From Paraburkholderia agricolaris (GTDB taxonomy: Bacteria > Pseudomonadota > Gammaproteobacteria > Burkholderiales > Burkholderiaceae): a stretch of 64,000 bases of DNA. The position numbers and the translations under genes were made by a program. The notes under the pieces were generated by a model. It was not told the origin of the DNA. It saw only the letters and a list, made by a program, of their open reading frames with translations, and ran no database searches. Within the stretch, counting starts at the first letter, position 1. Every line of letters starts with the position of its first letter. Below, piece by piece: positions 17,417-27,219 of the stretch. The stretch spans positions 930,001-994,000 of the forward strand of contig NZ_QPER01000002.1 of assembly GCF_009455635.1 (NCBI RefSeq), given 5' to 3'.

Positions 17417-18481
17417 TCAGGGGCCTGCCCAGGCGCTTTTGCCGCGCCGGGGGGCGAAGCCGCGTAGCGTCACCGTGCCGCCTGCCTCGGCGTGTGATGC
17501 CGGTGCGCGTTTGCCGATGGCCGCTTCACCCGCCGGCACCAGTGGCTCGACGGGAAACCCGCGCCTTTGCCAGGCGTCAAGGCCACCCCTCAGGGCGCGA
17601 ATCCGCGTGTAGCCGTTCAGGCGCATGCGGTGTGTGATCTGCACCGCGGTTGCGCTGTCCGGACAAATGCAATAAATCACCATGTCATAAGCGAGCAGCG
17701 CGCCGTCGACCTGTTCAGGCGAGTAGGGGTCGAGCGCCAGCGCACCGGGAAGAGGGCGCGGCGCTTCGCCTGCCGATGTGGCTGGGCGGGCATCCAGAAT
17801 CTTGCGCGGCATGATGCGGCGCCATCCACGCGAGGCCACGGTTGCCTGCGAGGCGCTCGCGGAGGCGGCATCCACGAGACGGCGCCGCTCGCGACGCCGC
17901 TGCTGCAGACGGTACAGCAGATAGATCAGCGCCGCGGCCAGCAGGACGTCGATCACGGTGCCCCCGCGCGCTCTGACGACGGCGAGCAGCATATGCAACT
18001 GCCGTTCCGCCGCGGCGCCGCCAAGTAGCCAGAAGGTGGCCCACGCCAGCGCGCCGACGAGATCCCACACAGCGTAGATGCGGCTGTCCACGGCGGTCGT
18101 GCCCATTAGCGGCGGGGTGATGAGTCCCAGTCCGGGGACGAACTTCGAGATCGACACGAGCGGCACGCCGAAGCGTTCGAATAGCGAGCGAGCCGAATCG
18201 AGCCTGGAATCGACCGCCGGAGAGATCCGGCTCAAGGCGGCGATCAGCTTGCGTCCGTAGATGCGGCCCGCGGCGAACCATGTGCCGTCGCCGATGAGCG
18301 CGCCGAGCACCGCGGCCAGCAGGATCGGCCAGAAAGACAAGGTGCCGGCGGCAATCGCGGAGCCCGCGAAGAGCAGTATGGGAACCGCGGGGATCGGCAG
18401 CCCGAGGCGTGTCAACAGAACGTTGAGAAAGACGACTGCGCCGCCCCAGGTTGAAACCGCCGACGACGGAAACGCTACCAA
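17417..18481 (-). CDS. DedA-family membrane protein fused to a rhodanese domain
   Basis: A 354-residue two-domain protein. Residues 1-190 are a DedA/SNARE-associated membrane protein (GLPIPAVPILLFAGSAIA, FGVPLVSISKFVPGLGLITPPLMG, with the conserved F-x3-R/K-x-P-G motif). After a basic linker, residues 235-330 form a single rhodanese module with Cys in the active-site loop (YCICPDSATA) and the closing LRGGLDAWQRRGFP. DedA proteins act in lipid scrambling and membrane homeostasis, and rhodaneses handle sulfane sulfur. The joint role is unknown. It ends convergently 64 bp from the cyclase gene. Confidence 0.85.
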   Translation of the reverse strand: MVAFPSSAVSTWGGAVVFLNVLLTRLGLPIPAVPILLFAGSAIAAGTLSFWPILLAAVLGALIGDGTWFAAGRIYGRKLIAALSRISPAVDSRLDSARSLFERFGVPLVSISKFVPGLGLITPPLMGTTAVDSRIYAVWDLVGALAWATFWLLGGAAAERQLHMLLAVVRARGGTVIDVLLAAALIYLLYRLQQRRRERRRLVDAASASASQATVASRGWRRIMPRKILDARPATSAGEAPRPLPGALALDPYSPEQVDGALLAYDMVIYCICPDSATAVQITHRMRLNGYTRIRALRGGLDAWQRRGFPVEPLVPAGEAAIGKRAPASHAEAGGTVTLRGFAPRRGKSAWAGP

Positions 18482-18742
18482 TTGCGGAACTCCTGTTGTG
18501 TTCGATTGACCACGCCGTTGTGGCGGGTTCTATTTTGATCAGGATACTCGATGGACGTTGCTGGAGCACCGGCTGGTCCTACCAGGCTGCCAGCCAGATC
18601 CATGCCTGATTGGAGCCGGTATTCCGTCAAGCTGACGGGGCCGCCGAACTATTGGCGGGTACTTTCTCTGCAATTTCGTTCAAGACGGCACGCGTTGGCC
18701 GCCCTTAATCTGCCTGCTCATATACAGGAACAGGACAGCAGC

Positions 18743-19660
18743 ATGAATTCACGCTATGTCGGCTATGTGTTTTGCGCGCTGGCGATGATCGGGGTCGGCA
18801 GCACGGTTGTCGTCAGCAAATCGATCGCCAGCGGATTGCCGCCGTTCAGCGCGACCGCGTTGCGGTTTGCCATCGCGTTTCCCCTGTTTGTGCTGGCGAT
18901 GCGCTGGCGGGGCGTGCGCTGGCCCCGTCTCGACCGGCACGATACGGTGCTCGTGATTGCCCAGGCGGGGGCGGGCAGCGTCGGTTATACAGTGTTGCTC
19001 ATCAGCGGGATGAAGCTCGCCTCGGCTGCCGATGCCGGTGTGATTGCGGGCACCTTGCCTGCCGTGTCCGGCATGGTCGCCATGCTCGCGCTGGGCGAGC
19101 GCCCGGCGCCCGCGTTGATCGGCGCGATTGTTCTTGCCACCTTGGGCGTGCTGGTGTGTACCGTGCATCTCGACGATTTCGCCGCGCCGCATGCAGCCCG
19201 TTCGCTGGTCGGCAATGCGCTGGTGTTTGCGGCGATCGTTTGCGAGGCGCTCTTCATTCTGCTCAATCGCAAGTTGCACACGCCGGTCGCGCCGCTGCCG
19301 CTATCGGCGTTGATGTGCGGCATTGGTTTCGCGGTGGCGATCGTGCCGGCGTTCTTCGAGAAGCCCTGGAGCGTGCCGTTCAATCTGGACGCCCTGGCCG
19401 GCGTGCTGTATTACGCGCTGGTGCCGACCGTGGCCGGTTTCGTTCTCTGGTATGCGGGTGCAGCGCGCATTAGCGGTGCCGAAGCCGGACTGATGACCGC
19501 GCTCGTGCCGGTGAGCGCGGTGGCGTTGGCCGCTGCCGTGCTGCGGGAACCGGTCAGCGCGGCGCAGCTTGCGGGTGTCGCGTGCGTGCTTGGCGCCGTG
19601 CTGCTGGCCACCTTTGGCCAGATGCGCACGGCGCGCCGTACGGCTCGCGGCACGGCCTGA
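18743..19660 (+). CDS. DMT-superfamily EamA transporter
   Basis: A 305-residue permease with about ten transmembrane helices in two homologous EamA halves (first half ends near IVLATLGVLVCTV, second ends LAGVACVLGAVLLATFG). Family members export amino acids and metabolites. The ATG at 18743 follows GGAACAGGACAGCAGC; the longer upstream frame from 18551 lacks a ribosome-binding site. No neighbour reveals the substrate. Confidence 0.8.
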   Translation: MNSRYVGYVFCALAMIGVGSTVVVSKSIASGLPPFSATALRFAIAFPLFVLAMRWRGVRWPRLDRHDTVLVIAQAGAGSVGYTVLLISGMKLASAADAGVIAGTLPAVSGMVAMLALGERPAPALIGAIVLATLGVLVCTVHLDDFAAPHAARSLVGNALVFAAIVCEALFILLNRKLHTPVAPLPLSALMCGIGFAVAIVPAFFEKPWSVPFNLDALAGVLYYALVPTVAGFVLWYAGAARISGAEAGLMTALVPVSAVALAAAVLREPVSAAQLAGVACVLGAVLLATFGQMRTARRTARGTA

Positions 19661-19666
19661 GGTGGC

Positions 19667-20305
19667 TCAGGTGTTGGAGATCGCCACCACCCCTGGATTG
19701 CCCACGATCGACAGAAACTCGCGACGCGTCGACGGATCGGTGCGGAAGGTGCCCAGCATGCGCGAGGTGACCATCGTGACACCTGCTTTGTGCACCCCTC
19801 GCGTGGACATGCATTGATGCGCGGCTTCGAGAATCACGCCGACGCCCGCCGGTTGCAGCACTTCGTTCAACGTATCGGCGATCTGCACGGTCATCTTTTC
19901 CTGGATCTGCAGACGCTTGGCGAAGGCATCGACGAGGCGTGCCAGCTTCGAGATGCCGACCACCCGATGCTCGGGCAGATACGCAACGTGTGCGCGCCCG
20001 ATGATCGGCACCATGTGGTGTTCGCAATAGCTTTCGAAGCGGATATCTTTCAGCACGATCATTTCGTCGTAGCCGTCCACTTCGGAGAAGGTGCGGGCGA
20101 GGATTTCGCGCGGATCGAGCTGATAACCTGCGTAGAACTCCTCATAGGAGCGCACCACGCGTGCCGGCGTATCGAGCAGGCCTTCGCGCTCGGGATTGTC
20201 GCCGGCCCAACGCAGCAGCACGCGTACTGCTGCTTCAGCTTCTTCGCGGCTGGGGCGGTCCACTGCGGCCGCGGGTTTGGTTTTCTTTGCTTTGCTGCTG
20301 GCCAT
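19667..20305 (-). CDS. folE: GTP cyclohydrolase I
   Basis: A 212-residue enzyme converting GTP to 7,8-dihydroneopterin triphosphate, the first step of tetrahydrofolate synthesis. Zinc ligands are visible in [10 protein letters not shown] and in [11 protein letters not shown], and the substrate-binding [25 protein letters not shown] and [10 protein letters not shown] motifs are intact. A 20-residue Lys-rich N-terminal extension precedes the catalytic core. It ends 6 bp from the convergent EamA gene. Confidence 0.95.
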   Translation of the reverse strand: MASSKAKKTKPAAAVDRPSREEAEAAVRVLLRWAGDNPEREGLLDTPARVVRSYEEFYAGYQLDPREILARTFSEVDGYDEMIVLKDIRFESYCEHHMVPIIGRAHVAYLPEHRVVGISKLARLVDAFAKRLQIQEKMTVQIADTLNEVLQPAGVGVILEAAHQCMSTRGVHKAGVTMVTSRMLGTFRTDPSTRREFLSIVGNPGVVAISNT

Positions 20306-20429
20306 CCGTCGCTCCTCCGGGGGCGCGCGTCGACGCTAGACGGGGCGCGCGGGTTCAATGAGTAGCGGCCATTGTTCCATGTTTTGCGTCGCATCGTGTC
20401 GATGCCCCTTTCGCTGACGGGGCGTGAGC

Positions 20430-21359
20430 TTACTTTGGCCACTCGTCCATATCGTCGTTGAAGAGTTCGGCGACGATGCTGCGCAGCCAGCTCGCGCGCG
20501 GGTCGTTATGAAACTTGCGATGCCAGTGTTGCCGCAGATCGAAGCGCGGCAACGGCAGTGGCGGCTCGACCAGCGTGATCGACGCATGCTCCGACACGTA
20601 CGCGAAGCCGATGGCGTGCGGCACGGTGGCGAGCAGATCGGTGCGCGCGAGGATGAACGGCAGACTCATGAAGTGTGGCGTTTCGAGTACCGCGCGGCGC
20701 TTGATGCGTTTCTTTTCCAGGTAGTGTTCGAGGACTTCCTGGCTGCGTCCTTCGGCGCGCACCACGGCGTGGCCCGACGCCACGTACTGAGGCAGCGTGA
20801 GCGGCGCCTTCGAAAGCGGGTGCCCTGTGCGCATCAGGCAGATGAACCGGTGGGTGAAAAGCCGTTGCTGGAAGAAGTTGTTGCCTGACAGGTCGGGGAA
20901 ATAGCCTACGGCGAGGTCGACGTCACCCGATTCGAGCCCGCGTTCCACGTGCGAGGGCGGCAGCGACACGGAGCGCAGATTTGCCTGCGGCGCGCGTTCG
21001 GCGAAGAGTTGCAGCAGCCGCGGCAGGAAGACGATTTCGCCGACGTCGGAGAGCGCGATGGAGAACGTATGGGTGCTGGTGGCCGGATCGAAGTCTTGTA
21101 CGTCGAGCATGCCTTTTTCGATCCGCAGCAGCGCGTCGCGAGCGGCGGGGAGGATGGCGAGCGCGCGCGGCGTGGGCTCCATGCCTTTCGATGTTCGCAC
21201 GAAGAGCGGGTCGTCGAAGTATTCCCGCAGGCGGCCTAGCGCGGTGCTTACGCGGGGTTGGCTGACGCCGAGTTGGTCCGCTGCGCGGCTCACGTTGCGG
21301 GTGTCTTCCATTGCTACGAGGTAGGGGATCAGGTTTAGATCCAGGTTTGTGTCGGGCAT
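20430..21359 (-). CDS. LysR-family transcriptional regulator
   Basis: A 309-residue LTTR. The N-terminal winged HTH (LIPYLVAMEDTRNVSRAADQ ... QPRVSTALGRLREYFDDPLF) resembles the NodD/LinR/PnpR branch rather than the CbnR branch. The remaining ~210 residues form the effector-binding domain. Neighbouring genes are folE and mobile/repeat DNA, so its regulon is not evident; the usual divergent partner may have been displaced by the repeat and IS insertions upstream. Confidence 0.88.
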   Translation of the reverse strand: MPDTNLDLNLIPYLVAMEDTRNVSRAADQLGVSQPRVSTALGRLREYFDDPLFVRTSKGMEPTPRALAILPAARDALLRIEKGMLDVQDFDPATSTHTFSIALSDVGEIVFLPRLLQLFAERAPQANLRSVSLPPSHVERGLESGDVDLAVGYFPDLSGNNFFQQRLFTHRFICLMRTGHPLSKAPLTLPQYVASGHAVVRAEGRSQEVLEHYLEKKRIKRRAVLETPHFMSLPFILARTDLLATVPHAIGFAYVSEHASITLVEPPLPLPRFDLRQHWHRKFHNDPRASWLRSIVAELFNDDMDEWPK

Positions 21360-21534
21360 CGGGTTTGGGTTTTTTGCCTGCGGCGGGTTTTGGGGGGGTA
21401 TTTCTTATCTGGATAAAGGGTAGCTCAATAATTTGGATTCTGGATAGCGGTTGGGGCCTGCTCGGCGGTTTTGTTGTTGATCTGGATTTTGGGCGTTGCC
21501 TTGCTGTGATCGGGGTCTGTTCTGGTGTTGGTCT

Positions 21535-21614
21535 TTTGGCCTTTCCTTGAATTGTTAGTGGTCTATTAGCGTTGCCCCTGTGCGGGGCGGCACTTACTTT
21601 CTTTGCCGCCGCCC
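21535..21614 (+). repeat. Palindromic repeat copy A, outer part (interrupted by IS3-family element)
   Basis: Starts with ggcctttccttg / TTAGTGGTCTATTAGCG and the GCCCCtgtgcGGGGC hairpin, then runs into the central palindrome (ctttgccgccg). It is broken by the IS3-family element and resumes at about 23265. It is the same unit as the copies near 23580/25004, 45085 and 46210. The 21360-21535 stretch between the LysR gene and this repeat holds no convincing gene. Confidence 0.85.
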
Positions 21615-21686
21615 CTCCATGTCAGGCTAGTTGTCGCCTCACTCGAACGATTGATGTAAAGATGGAGGGCGGACAGCGAATGGAAT

Positions 21687-22184
21687 ATGAGACGCTATTC
21701 AGCAGAGACGCGGGAATGGGTAGTCAAACAGATGATGCCGCCGTTCAATCGTGCGGTCATCGAGCTGGCAGGGGCGACGGGCATCACGACGGTGACACTG
21801 CGTGCCTGGCGGCAGAGCGCGAGACAGGCTGGGGGATTCATGCCGGGCAATGGCAAGACAAGCGATCAATGGTCGAGCGCCGACAAGTTCAGGGTGGTGC
21901 TGGAGACGGCATCGCTGAACGAGGTGGAGACCTCAGAATACTGCCGTAGCAAGGGCATTTATCCGGAGCAGATCCGGCAGTGGCGTCAGGCGTGCGAGCA
22001 GGCCAACGTGCCGGAGGCGAAACTCACGGCTGCCCAGCGCAAGGAAGTGAAGGCTCACCAGAAGCGCATCCGTGAACTGGAGCGCCAGCTCAAGCGCAGC
22101 GATGCGGCCCGTGCGGAGGCGGCGGCGTTGCTGAACCTGCGAAAAAAAGCCGACGCGATCTGGGGCAAGGAAGAGGAAGACTGA
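21687..22184 (+). CDS. IS3-family transposase OrfA
   Basis: A 165-residue DNA-binding OrfA. A first HTH (YSAETREWVVKQM ... TGITTVTLRAWRQ) and a second one (SADKFRVVLETAS ... GIYPEQIRQWRQ) are followed by a coiled-coil (AHQKRIRELERQLKRSDAAR), the leucine-zipper-like part used for OrfA/OrfAB multimerisation. Near the 3' end lies an A7 run (22142-22148), a probable -1 slippery site giving the OrfAB fusion transposase. Confidence 0.88.
   Translation: MRRYSAETREWVVKQMMPPFNRAVIELAGATGITTVTLRAWRQSARQAGGFMPGNGKTSDQWSSADKFRVVLETASLNEVETSEYCRSKGIYPEQIRQWRQACEQANVPEAKLTAAQRKEVKAHQKRIRELERQLKRSDAARAEAAALLNLRKKADAIWGKEEED
22142..22148 (+). promoter_or_regulatory. A7 slippery sequence for -1 programmed frameshift (OrfA to OrfB)
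   Basis: Seven consecutive A lie inside OrfA, 36 nt before its stop. The -1 frame is open from here through 22211 into OrfB, reading GRLISSPDRDEAMQLIDE across the nominal OrfB start. This is the classical IS3-family arrangement. Frameshift use is inferred. Confidence 0.6.
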
Positions 22185-22210
22185 TCAGCAGCCCGGATCG
22201 CGATGAAGCC

Positions 22211-23233
22211 ATGCAGTTGATCGATGAAGCCGTACGGCAAGGGGCATGCCGCTCGCGAGCATGCGAGCAGTTGGGGCTCAGCATACGCAGTGTCCAGCGC
22301 TGGCGCCTGTTGCCGCATGACGGGCGCACTCAGGTGAAGCGTGCAGCGCCGCCCAACAGGCTGAGTGAAGCCGAGCGGCAGGCCGTACTCGATGCGGCCA
22401 ACCGCCCGGGCTACGCGAGCCTGACGCCGCACCAGATCGTGCCGAAACTGGCCGATGAGGGGGTTTATCTGGCTTCCGAATCGACGTTCTACCGGGTGCT
22501 GAAAGCGGCAGGACAGGGCCAGCGCCGGGGCCGCGCGCGTGCCCCGCAACGACGCACGCTCACGACGCATTGTGCCGATGGTCCGAATCAGGTGTGGTGC
22601 TGGGATATCACCTGGATGCCGACCACGGTAAGGGGCCGGTACTTCTACTGGTACATGATGAAGGACATCTACAGCCGCAAGCTGGTGATGAACGAGGTCT
22701 GGGAGCAGGAGTCGGCCGAGCACGCGAGCGTGCTGCTGGCCAAGGGGTGTCTGCGTGAAGGCGTCGCCGGGCGTCCGCTGGTGCTGCACTCTGATAACGG
22801 CAGTGCAATGAAAGGCGCCACCATGCGCGCGGCGATGATCGATCTGGGTGTGCAGCCTTCGTTCAGCCGGCCGCGTGTGAGCAACGACAACGCTTTTGCC
22901 GAATCGCTGTTCCGAACGGCGAAGTACTGTCCGTTGTGGCCAGAGCAGCCGTTCGACACGCTGGAGGCGGCTCGGCAATGGGTGCAGCGCTTCGTGCAGT
23001 GGTACAACGAAGAGCACTGTCACAGCGGTCTGAAGTATGTCAGCCCGGGCCAACGTCACCGGGGCGAAGCCAGTGACCTGCTGGCCCGACGGCGAGCGCT
23101 GTACCGGAGCGCACGCATGCGAAACCCGGCGCGCTGGTCAGGAGCTATCCGGAACTGGCATCTGGCAGACGCGGTCTATCTGAATCCGGAACGAACCTCG
23201 GCCTCGGCCCAAATGTACAGGCAGGCAGCGTAA
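22211..23233 (+). CDS. IS3-family transposase OrfB (DDE integrase core)
   Basis: A 340-residue rve-type catalytic part. The DDE triad is readable: Asp in VWCWDITWMP, Asp in LHSDNGSAMKG, Glu in NDNAFAESLFRTAKY. An N-terminal HTH_21-like region (QLGLSIRSVQRWR ... FYRVLKAAGQ) precedes it. Translation probably begins upstream by -1 frameshifting from OrfA, since the frame is open back to the A7 run. Both ORFs are intact, so the element may be active. Confidence 0.9.
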   Translation: MQLIDEAVRQGACRSRACEQLGLSIRSVQRWRLLPHDGRTQVKRAAPPNRLSEAERQAVLDAANRPGYASLTPHQIVPKLADEGVYLASESTFYRVLKAAGQGQRRGRARAPQRRTLTTHCADGPNQVWCWDITWMPTTVRGRYFYWYMMKDIYSRKLVMNEVWEQESAEHASVLLAKGCLREGVAGRPLVLHSDNGSAMKGATMRAAMIDLGVQPSFSRPRVSNDNAFAESLFRTAKYCPLWPEQPFDTLEAARQWVQRFVQWYNEEHCHSGLKYVSPGQRHRGEASDLLARRRALYRSARMRNPARWSGAIRNWHLADAVYLNPERTSASAQMYRQAA

Positions 23234-23264
23234 CGGTTCACGCGACAACTACCTTGACACACAC

Positions 23265-23400
23265 CGCCGCAAAGAAAGATAAGCAAAGAAAGCGGCTCAC
23301 CCCGCCAGCTCATAAGCGGGTCCCCCGCACAGTCGCGGTAGTGGTGCATCTGGAATCCGTGCCGCCGCACACTCCGCGCTGTTGACAAAGGATTCATCAG
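23265..23400 (+). repeat. Palindromic repeat copy A, inner part
   Basis: Continuation of copy A after the IS3-family element: gccgcaaagaaag, then AAGCGGGTCCCCCGCACAG and GGTAGTGGTGCATCTGGAAT, shared with copies B, C and D. The 23400-23580 stretch between copies A and B contains GC-rich hairpins but no gene I can support. Confidence 0.8.
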
Positions 23401-23579
23401 CTCCCACTCCGCACTGCGTGCGTCGCGGACGGGTCTGCCGGGGAAACCAGCGGGTTTGCTTTGCGCAGCGGAGCCACGGCTTCGCCGTGGCGAGGCGCCG
23501 AATGCGCAAATATCGTGGGTTTCGAAAGCGCCGCCACATCGAGTTCGGCTGGACCACAAAACGCAACCGACTGTTTTGT

Positions 23580-23737
23580 GAACTGGGTATCGGCGCGCGC
23601 AGCGCCGCCGGAGGTATGACGGCCTTGTCACTAACGCCGAATGTGCGAGAACACAGATTCCAGATGCACCACTACCGCGGCTGTGCGGGGGACCCGCTTA
23701 AGAATTAGCGGTTTGAGCCGCTTTCTCTTGCCTACTT
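23580..23737 (-). repeat. Palindromic repeat copy B, inner part (interrupted by IS110-family element)
   Basis: Inverted relative to copy A. It runs from gaactgggtatcggcgcg through ATTCCAGATGCACCACTACC to ttgcctaCTT, where the IS110 element is inserted, and resumes at 25004. Joining the two flanks over the shared CTT restores the intact palindrome seen in copy C. Confidence 0.85.
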
Positions 23738-23749
23738 GTATATTCCCTT

Positions 23750-24860
<1,111 letters not shown>

Positions 24861-25003
24861 GCTTCGTCACGCGTTGCCCTGATGGCGGGCAGTCCGGGCG
24901 CGATCATCAATCGTGCTGCATGCGCTCGCCTGTGCATCGCTGACTACCGTGCCGGGCATCAGTCATCCGCCAGCTAGCCGTCGCTTGACTTCCAATACGG
25001 TTG

Positions 25004-25200
25004 CTTCTCTTTGCGGCCGGCAAAGAGAAGTAGGTGCCGCCCCGCACAGGGGCAACGCTAATAGACCACTAACACAGCAAGGAAAGGCCAAAAGCCCAGA
25101 TCAACAACGCCAAACAGACCACGAATCCAGCAAGGCAACGCCCAAAATCCAAGGCACCGCCCCAAATCCAGATCAACAACAAAACCGCCGAGCAGGCCCA
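25004..25200 (-). repeat. Palindromic repeat copy B, outer part
   Basis: Resumes copy B with CTTCTCTTTGCGG and its complementary arm, the GCCCC hairpin and CGCTAATAGACCACTAA. It continues as a lower-identity tail (aaggaaaggccaaaagcc ... caacaacaaaaccgccgagcaggcc) that mirrors 21410-21550 in inverted orientation. Confidence 0.8.
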
Positions 25201-25229
25201 CCTCCTATGATTAAGGGCAATCCCCAGCC

Positions 25230-25294
25230 TTGACAACTCGCCCAAATGGCAACCATAATCGCCTCAACGTTCGCTAATCGAATCAACGTTCGTA
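25230..25294 (+). promoter_or_regulatory. pca promoter with PcaR-like (IclR-type) operator
   Basis: A sigma70-like promoter TTGACA (25230-25235) - 18 bp - CATAAT (25254-25259) is followed by GTTCGCTAATCGAAT (25270-25284), close to the PcaR recognition sequence known from Pseudomonas (GTTCGATAATCGCAC), and by a further GTTCG half-site at 25289. It lies about 200 bp upstream of pcaI. No pcaR gene is in the window. Function is inferred. Confidence 0.5.
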
Positions 25295-25467
25295 TATAGA
25301 ACAAATCGACAACGAACAAACCAAAGGCGCCAGCCCGCATCCTGATCCGGCGAGCAGCCGCCAGCACAGGCCCGGAGACCGTCCTGCACAAGCCCTTGCC
25401 TGCAAAGGCAAAAAGCAAACGCCCAGCGGCCCGCAGCGCCCCGCAGCGCCCCCAAAGGAACTTCGAC

Positions 25468-26172
25468 ATGATCAACAAGATTTTCGAGTCACTTCAATCG
25501 GCGGTAGCCGATGTCCACGACGGCGCGACCGTCATGATCGGCGGCTTCGGCACGGCCGGCATGCCGTCCGAACTGATCGACGCACTCATCGAACAGGGCG
25601 CGCGCGAACTCACCATCGTCAACAACAACGCCGGTAATGGCGATATCGGCCTCGCGGCGCTGCTCAAAGCCAAACGCGTGCGCAAGATCATCTGCTCGTT
25701 CCCGCGTCAAACCGACTCGTATGTGTTCGACGCGCTCTACCGCGCCGGCGAAATCGAACTTGAACTGGTGCCGCAAGGCAACCTCGCGGAACGCATTCGC
25801 GCAGCAGGCGCAGGTATCGGCGGGTTCTTCACGCCCACCGGCTACGGCACCAAACTCGCGGAAGGCAAGGAAACCCGTCTGATCGACGGCCGGCACTACG
25901 TGCTGGAGTCGCCGCTACATGCGGACTTTGCGCTGATCAAAGCGTTCAAGGGCGACCGCTGGGGCAATCTGGTCTATCGCAAGACCGCCCGAAACTTTGG
26001 TCCGATCATGGCGAGCGCAGCGAAAACGGCCATCGTGCAGGTGTCGAAAGTGGTGCCGCTCGGTGAACTCGATCCGGAAAACATCATCACGCCAGGCATC
26101 TTCGTGCAACGCGTGATCGAAGTGCCGCAAGCGGTGCATCAAGCCGAACTTGCATCCGCGACCGCCGCCTGA
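25468..26172 (+). CDS. pcaI: 3-oxoadipate CoA-transferase subunit A
   Basis: A 234-residue alpha subunit of the succinyl-CoA:3-oxoadipate CoA-transferase, the penultimate step of the beta-ketoadipate pathway. The family opening is clear (DGATVMIGGFGTAGMPSELI), as are the oxyanion/CoA-binding GGFFTPTGYGT and GDRWGNLVYRKTARNF. ATG 25468 follows AAAGGA; an upstream in-frame extension (25396) is Lys/Arg/Ala-rich and not conserved. It pairs with pcaJ 10 bp downstream, and the adjacent pcaBDC supports the 3-oxoadipate assignment over acetoacetate. Confidence 0.92.
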   Translation: MINKIFESLQSAVADVHDGATVMIGGFGTAGMPSELIDALIEQGARELTIVNNNAGNGDIGLAALLKAKRVRKIICSFPRQTDSYVFDALYRAGEIELELVPQGNLAERIRAAGAGIGGFFTPTGYGTKLAEGKETRLIDGRHYVLESPLHADFALIKAFKGDRWGNLVYRKTARNFGPIMASAAKTAIVQVSKVVPLGELDPENIITPGIFVQRVIEVPQAVHQAELASATAA

Positions 26173-26182
26173 GGAGAACGAC

Positions 26183-26842
26183 ATGAAAAAACTGACCCGC
26201 GATGAAATGGCCAAGCGCGTTGCCCAGGATATTCCTGAAGGCGCTTACGTCAACCTCGGCATCGGCGTGCCCACGCTGGTGGCCAACCACCTCGACGCCG
26301 GCAAGGAAATCTTCCTGCACAGCGAAAACGGCTTGCTCGGCATGGGCCCGGCACCCGCAAAGGGCGAGGAAGACGACGAACTGATCAACGCCGGCAAGCA
26401 GCACGTCACGCTGCTCACGGGCGGCGCCTTCTTCCATCACTCGGATTCGTTCGCGATGATGCGCGGCGGCCATCTGGATTTCTGCGTGCTCGGCGCGTTC
26501 CAGGTGTCGGCGAAAGGCGACCTGGCGAACTGGCATACCGGTGCGCCCGATGCGATCCCGGCAGTCGGCGGTGCGATGGATCTGGCCATCGGCGCGAAAC
26601 AGGTCTACGTGATGATGGAACACCTGACCAAGCAGGGCGAAAGCAAAATCGCGGCGCAATGCTCGTATCCGGTCACAGGCGTGAATTGCGTCGACCGCAT
26701 CTATACGGACCTGGCAATGATCGACGTCACCGATCAGGGGCTCGTGGTGCGCGAGATATTCTCGGACATCGACTTCGATGCGCTGCACAAACTGACCGGC
26801 GTACCGCTGATCGACGGCACGCAAGCGGCTCGCGCGGCCTGA
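26183..26842 (+). CDS. pcaJ: 3-oxoadipate CoA-transferase subunit B
   Basis: A 219-residue beta subunit of the CoA-transferase. The catalytic Glu that forms the enzyme-CoA thioester lies in LHSENGLLGMGP (about residues 48-59). NLGIGVPTLVANHL and the C-terminal VVREIFSDIDFDALHKLTG are characteristic. GAGGAG lies just before the start, and the gene is translated together with pcaI. The 377-bp gap to pcaB (26843-27219) holds no other gene that I can see. Confidence 0.92.
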   Translation: MKKLTRDEMAKRVAQDIPEGAYVNLGIGVPTLVANHLDAGKEIFLHSENGLLGMGPAPAKGEEDDELINAGKQHVTLLTGGAFFHHSDSFAMMRGGHLDFCVLGAFQVSAKGDLANWHTGAPDAIPAVGGAMDLAIGAKQVYVMMEHLTKQGESKIAAQCSYPVTGVNCVDRIYTDLAMIDVTDQGLVVREIFSDIDFDALHKLTGVPLIDGTQAARAA

Positions 26843-27219
26843 GCATCGCTGCACAAGGCAGGTGGCGGACGCCTGCCTTGCGCCGGGCAGCCGAAACGCC
26901 GGCGAAGCAGCGAAGTGCGTATGCCGCGCCCAGCGCCCCGCCGCCGTCCCGGACAGGAGTGCGCTTGAGGCGCGCTTTCTGCCCCTCACGCCTCAGGTAA
27001 CGTCACGGCGCACGGCACATAGCGCAGCTCATACGCCCTCTACGATCGACGTGACAGCTACGCACATCCACCGCGCCGTCGCGGCGATGTTCGGGGCACA
27101 ATGCGCCGCAACGCCGTGTGCGGTACGCTCTCGGTAGATAGCGTGTCGCGGTGCGCCTCGCGGCGCGTCCAGGCAGCTTCGGCGAAACTCCTACTTTCGA
27201 CTCCCTCATCGACGCCACC

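Larger units (their letters stand above)
21620..23259 (+). mobile_element. IS3-family insertion sequence inserted in repeat copy A
   Basis: The element is bounded by imperfect inverted repeats: left TGTCAGGCTAGTTGTCGC from 21620, right (as reverse complement) TGTCAAGGTAGTTGTCGC ending at 23259. It encodes OrfA and OrfB in -1 phase. Flanks carry CCGCCG on both sides (before 21612 and from 23264), the loop of the interrupted palindrome. A simple short target duplication next to the inverted repeats is not obvious, so the exact ends may lie a few bases outside. Confidence 0.85.

Noticed and set aside
21360..21535. Open frames between the LysR gene and repeat copy A
   Set aside because: Low-complexity G/T-rich sequence (poly-G, TTTT runs) with no ribosome-binding site; it belongs to the degenerate outer tail of the repeat.
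26843..27219. Open frames in the pcaJ-pcaB gap
   Set aside because: Arg/Ala-rich translations without start signals or motifs; no gene supported.
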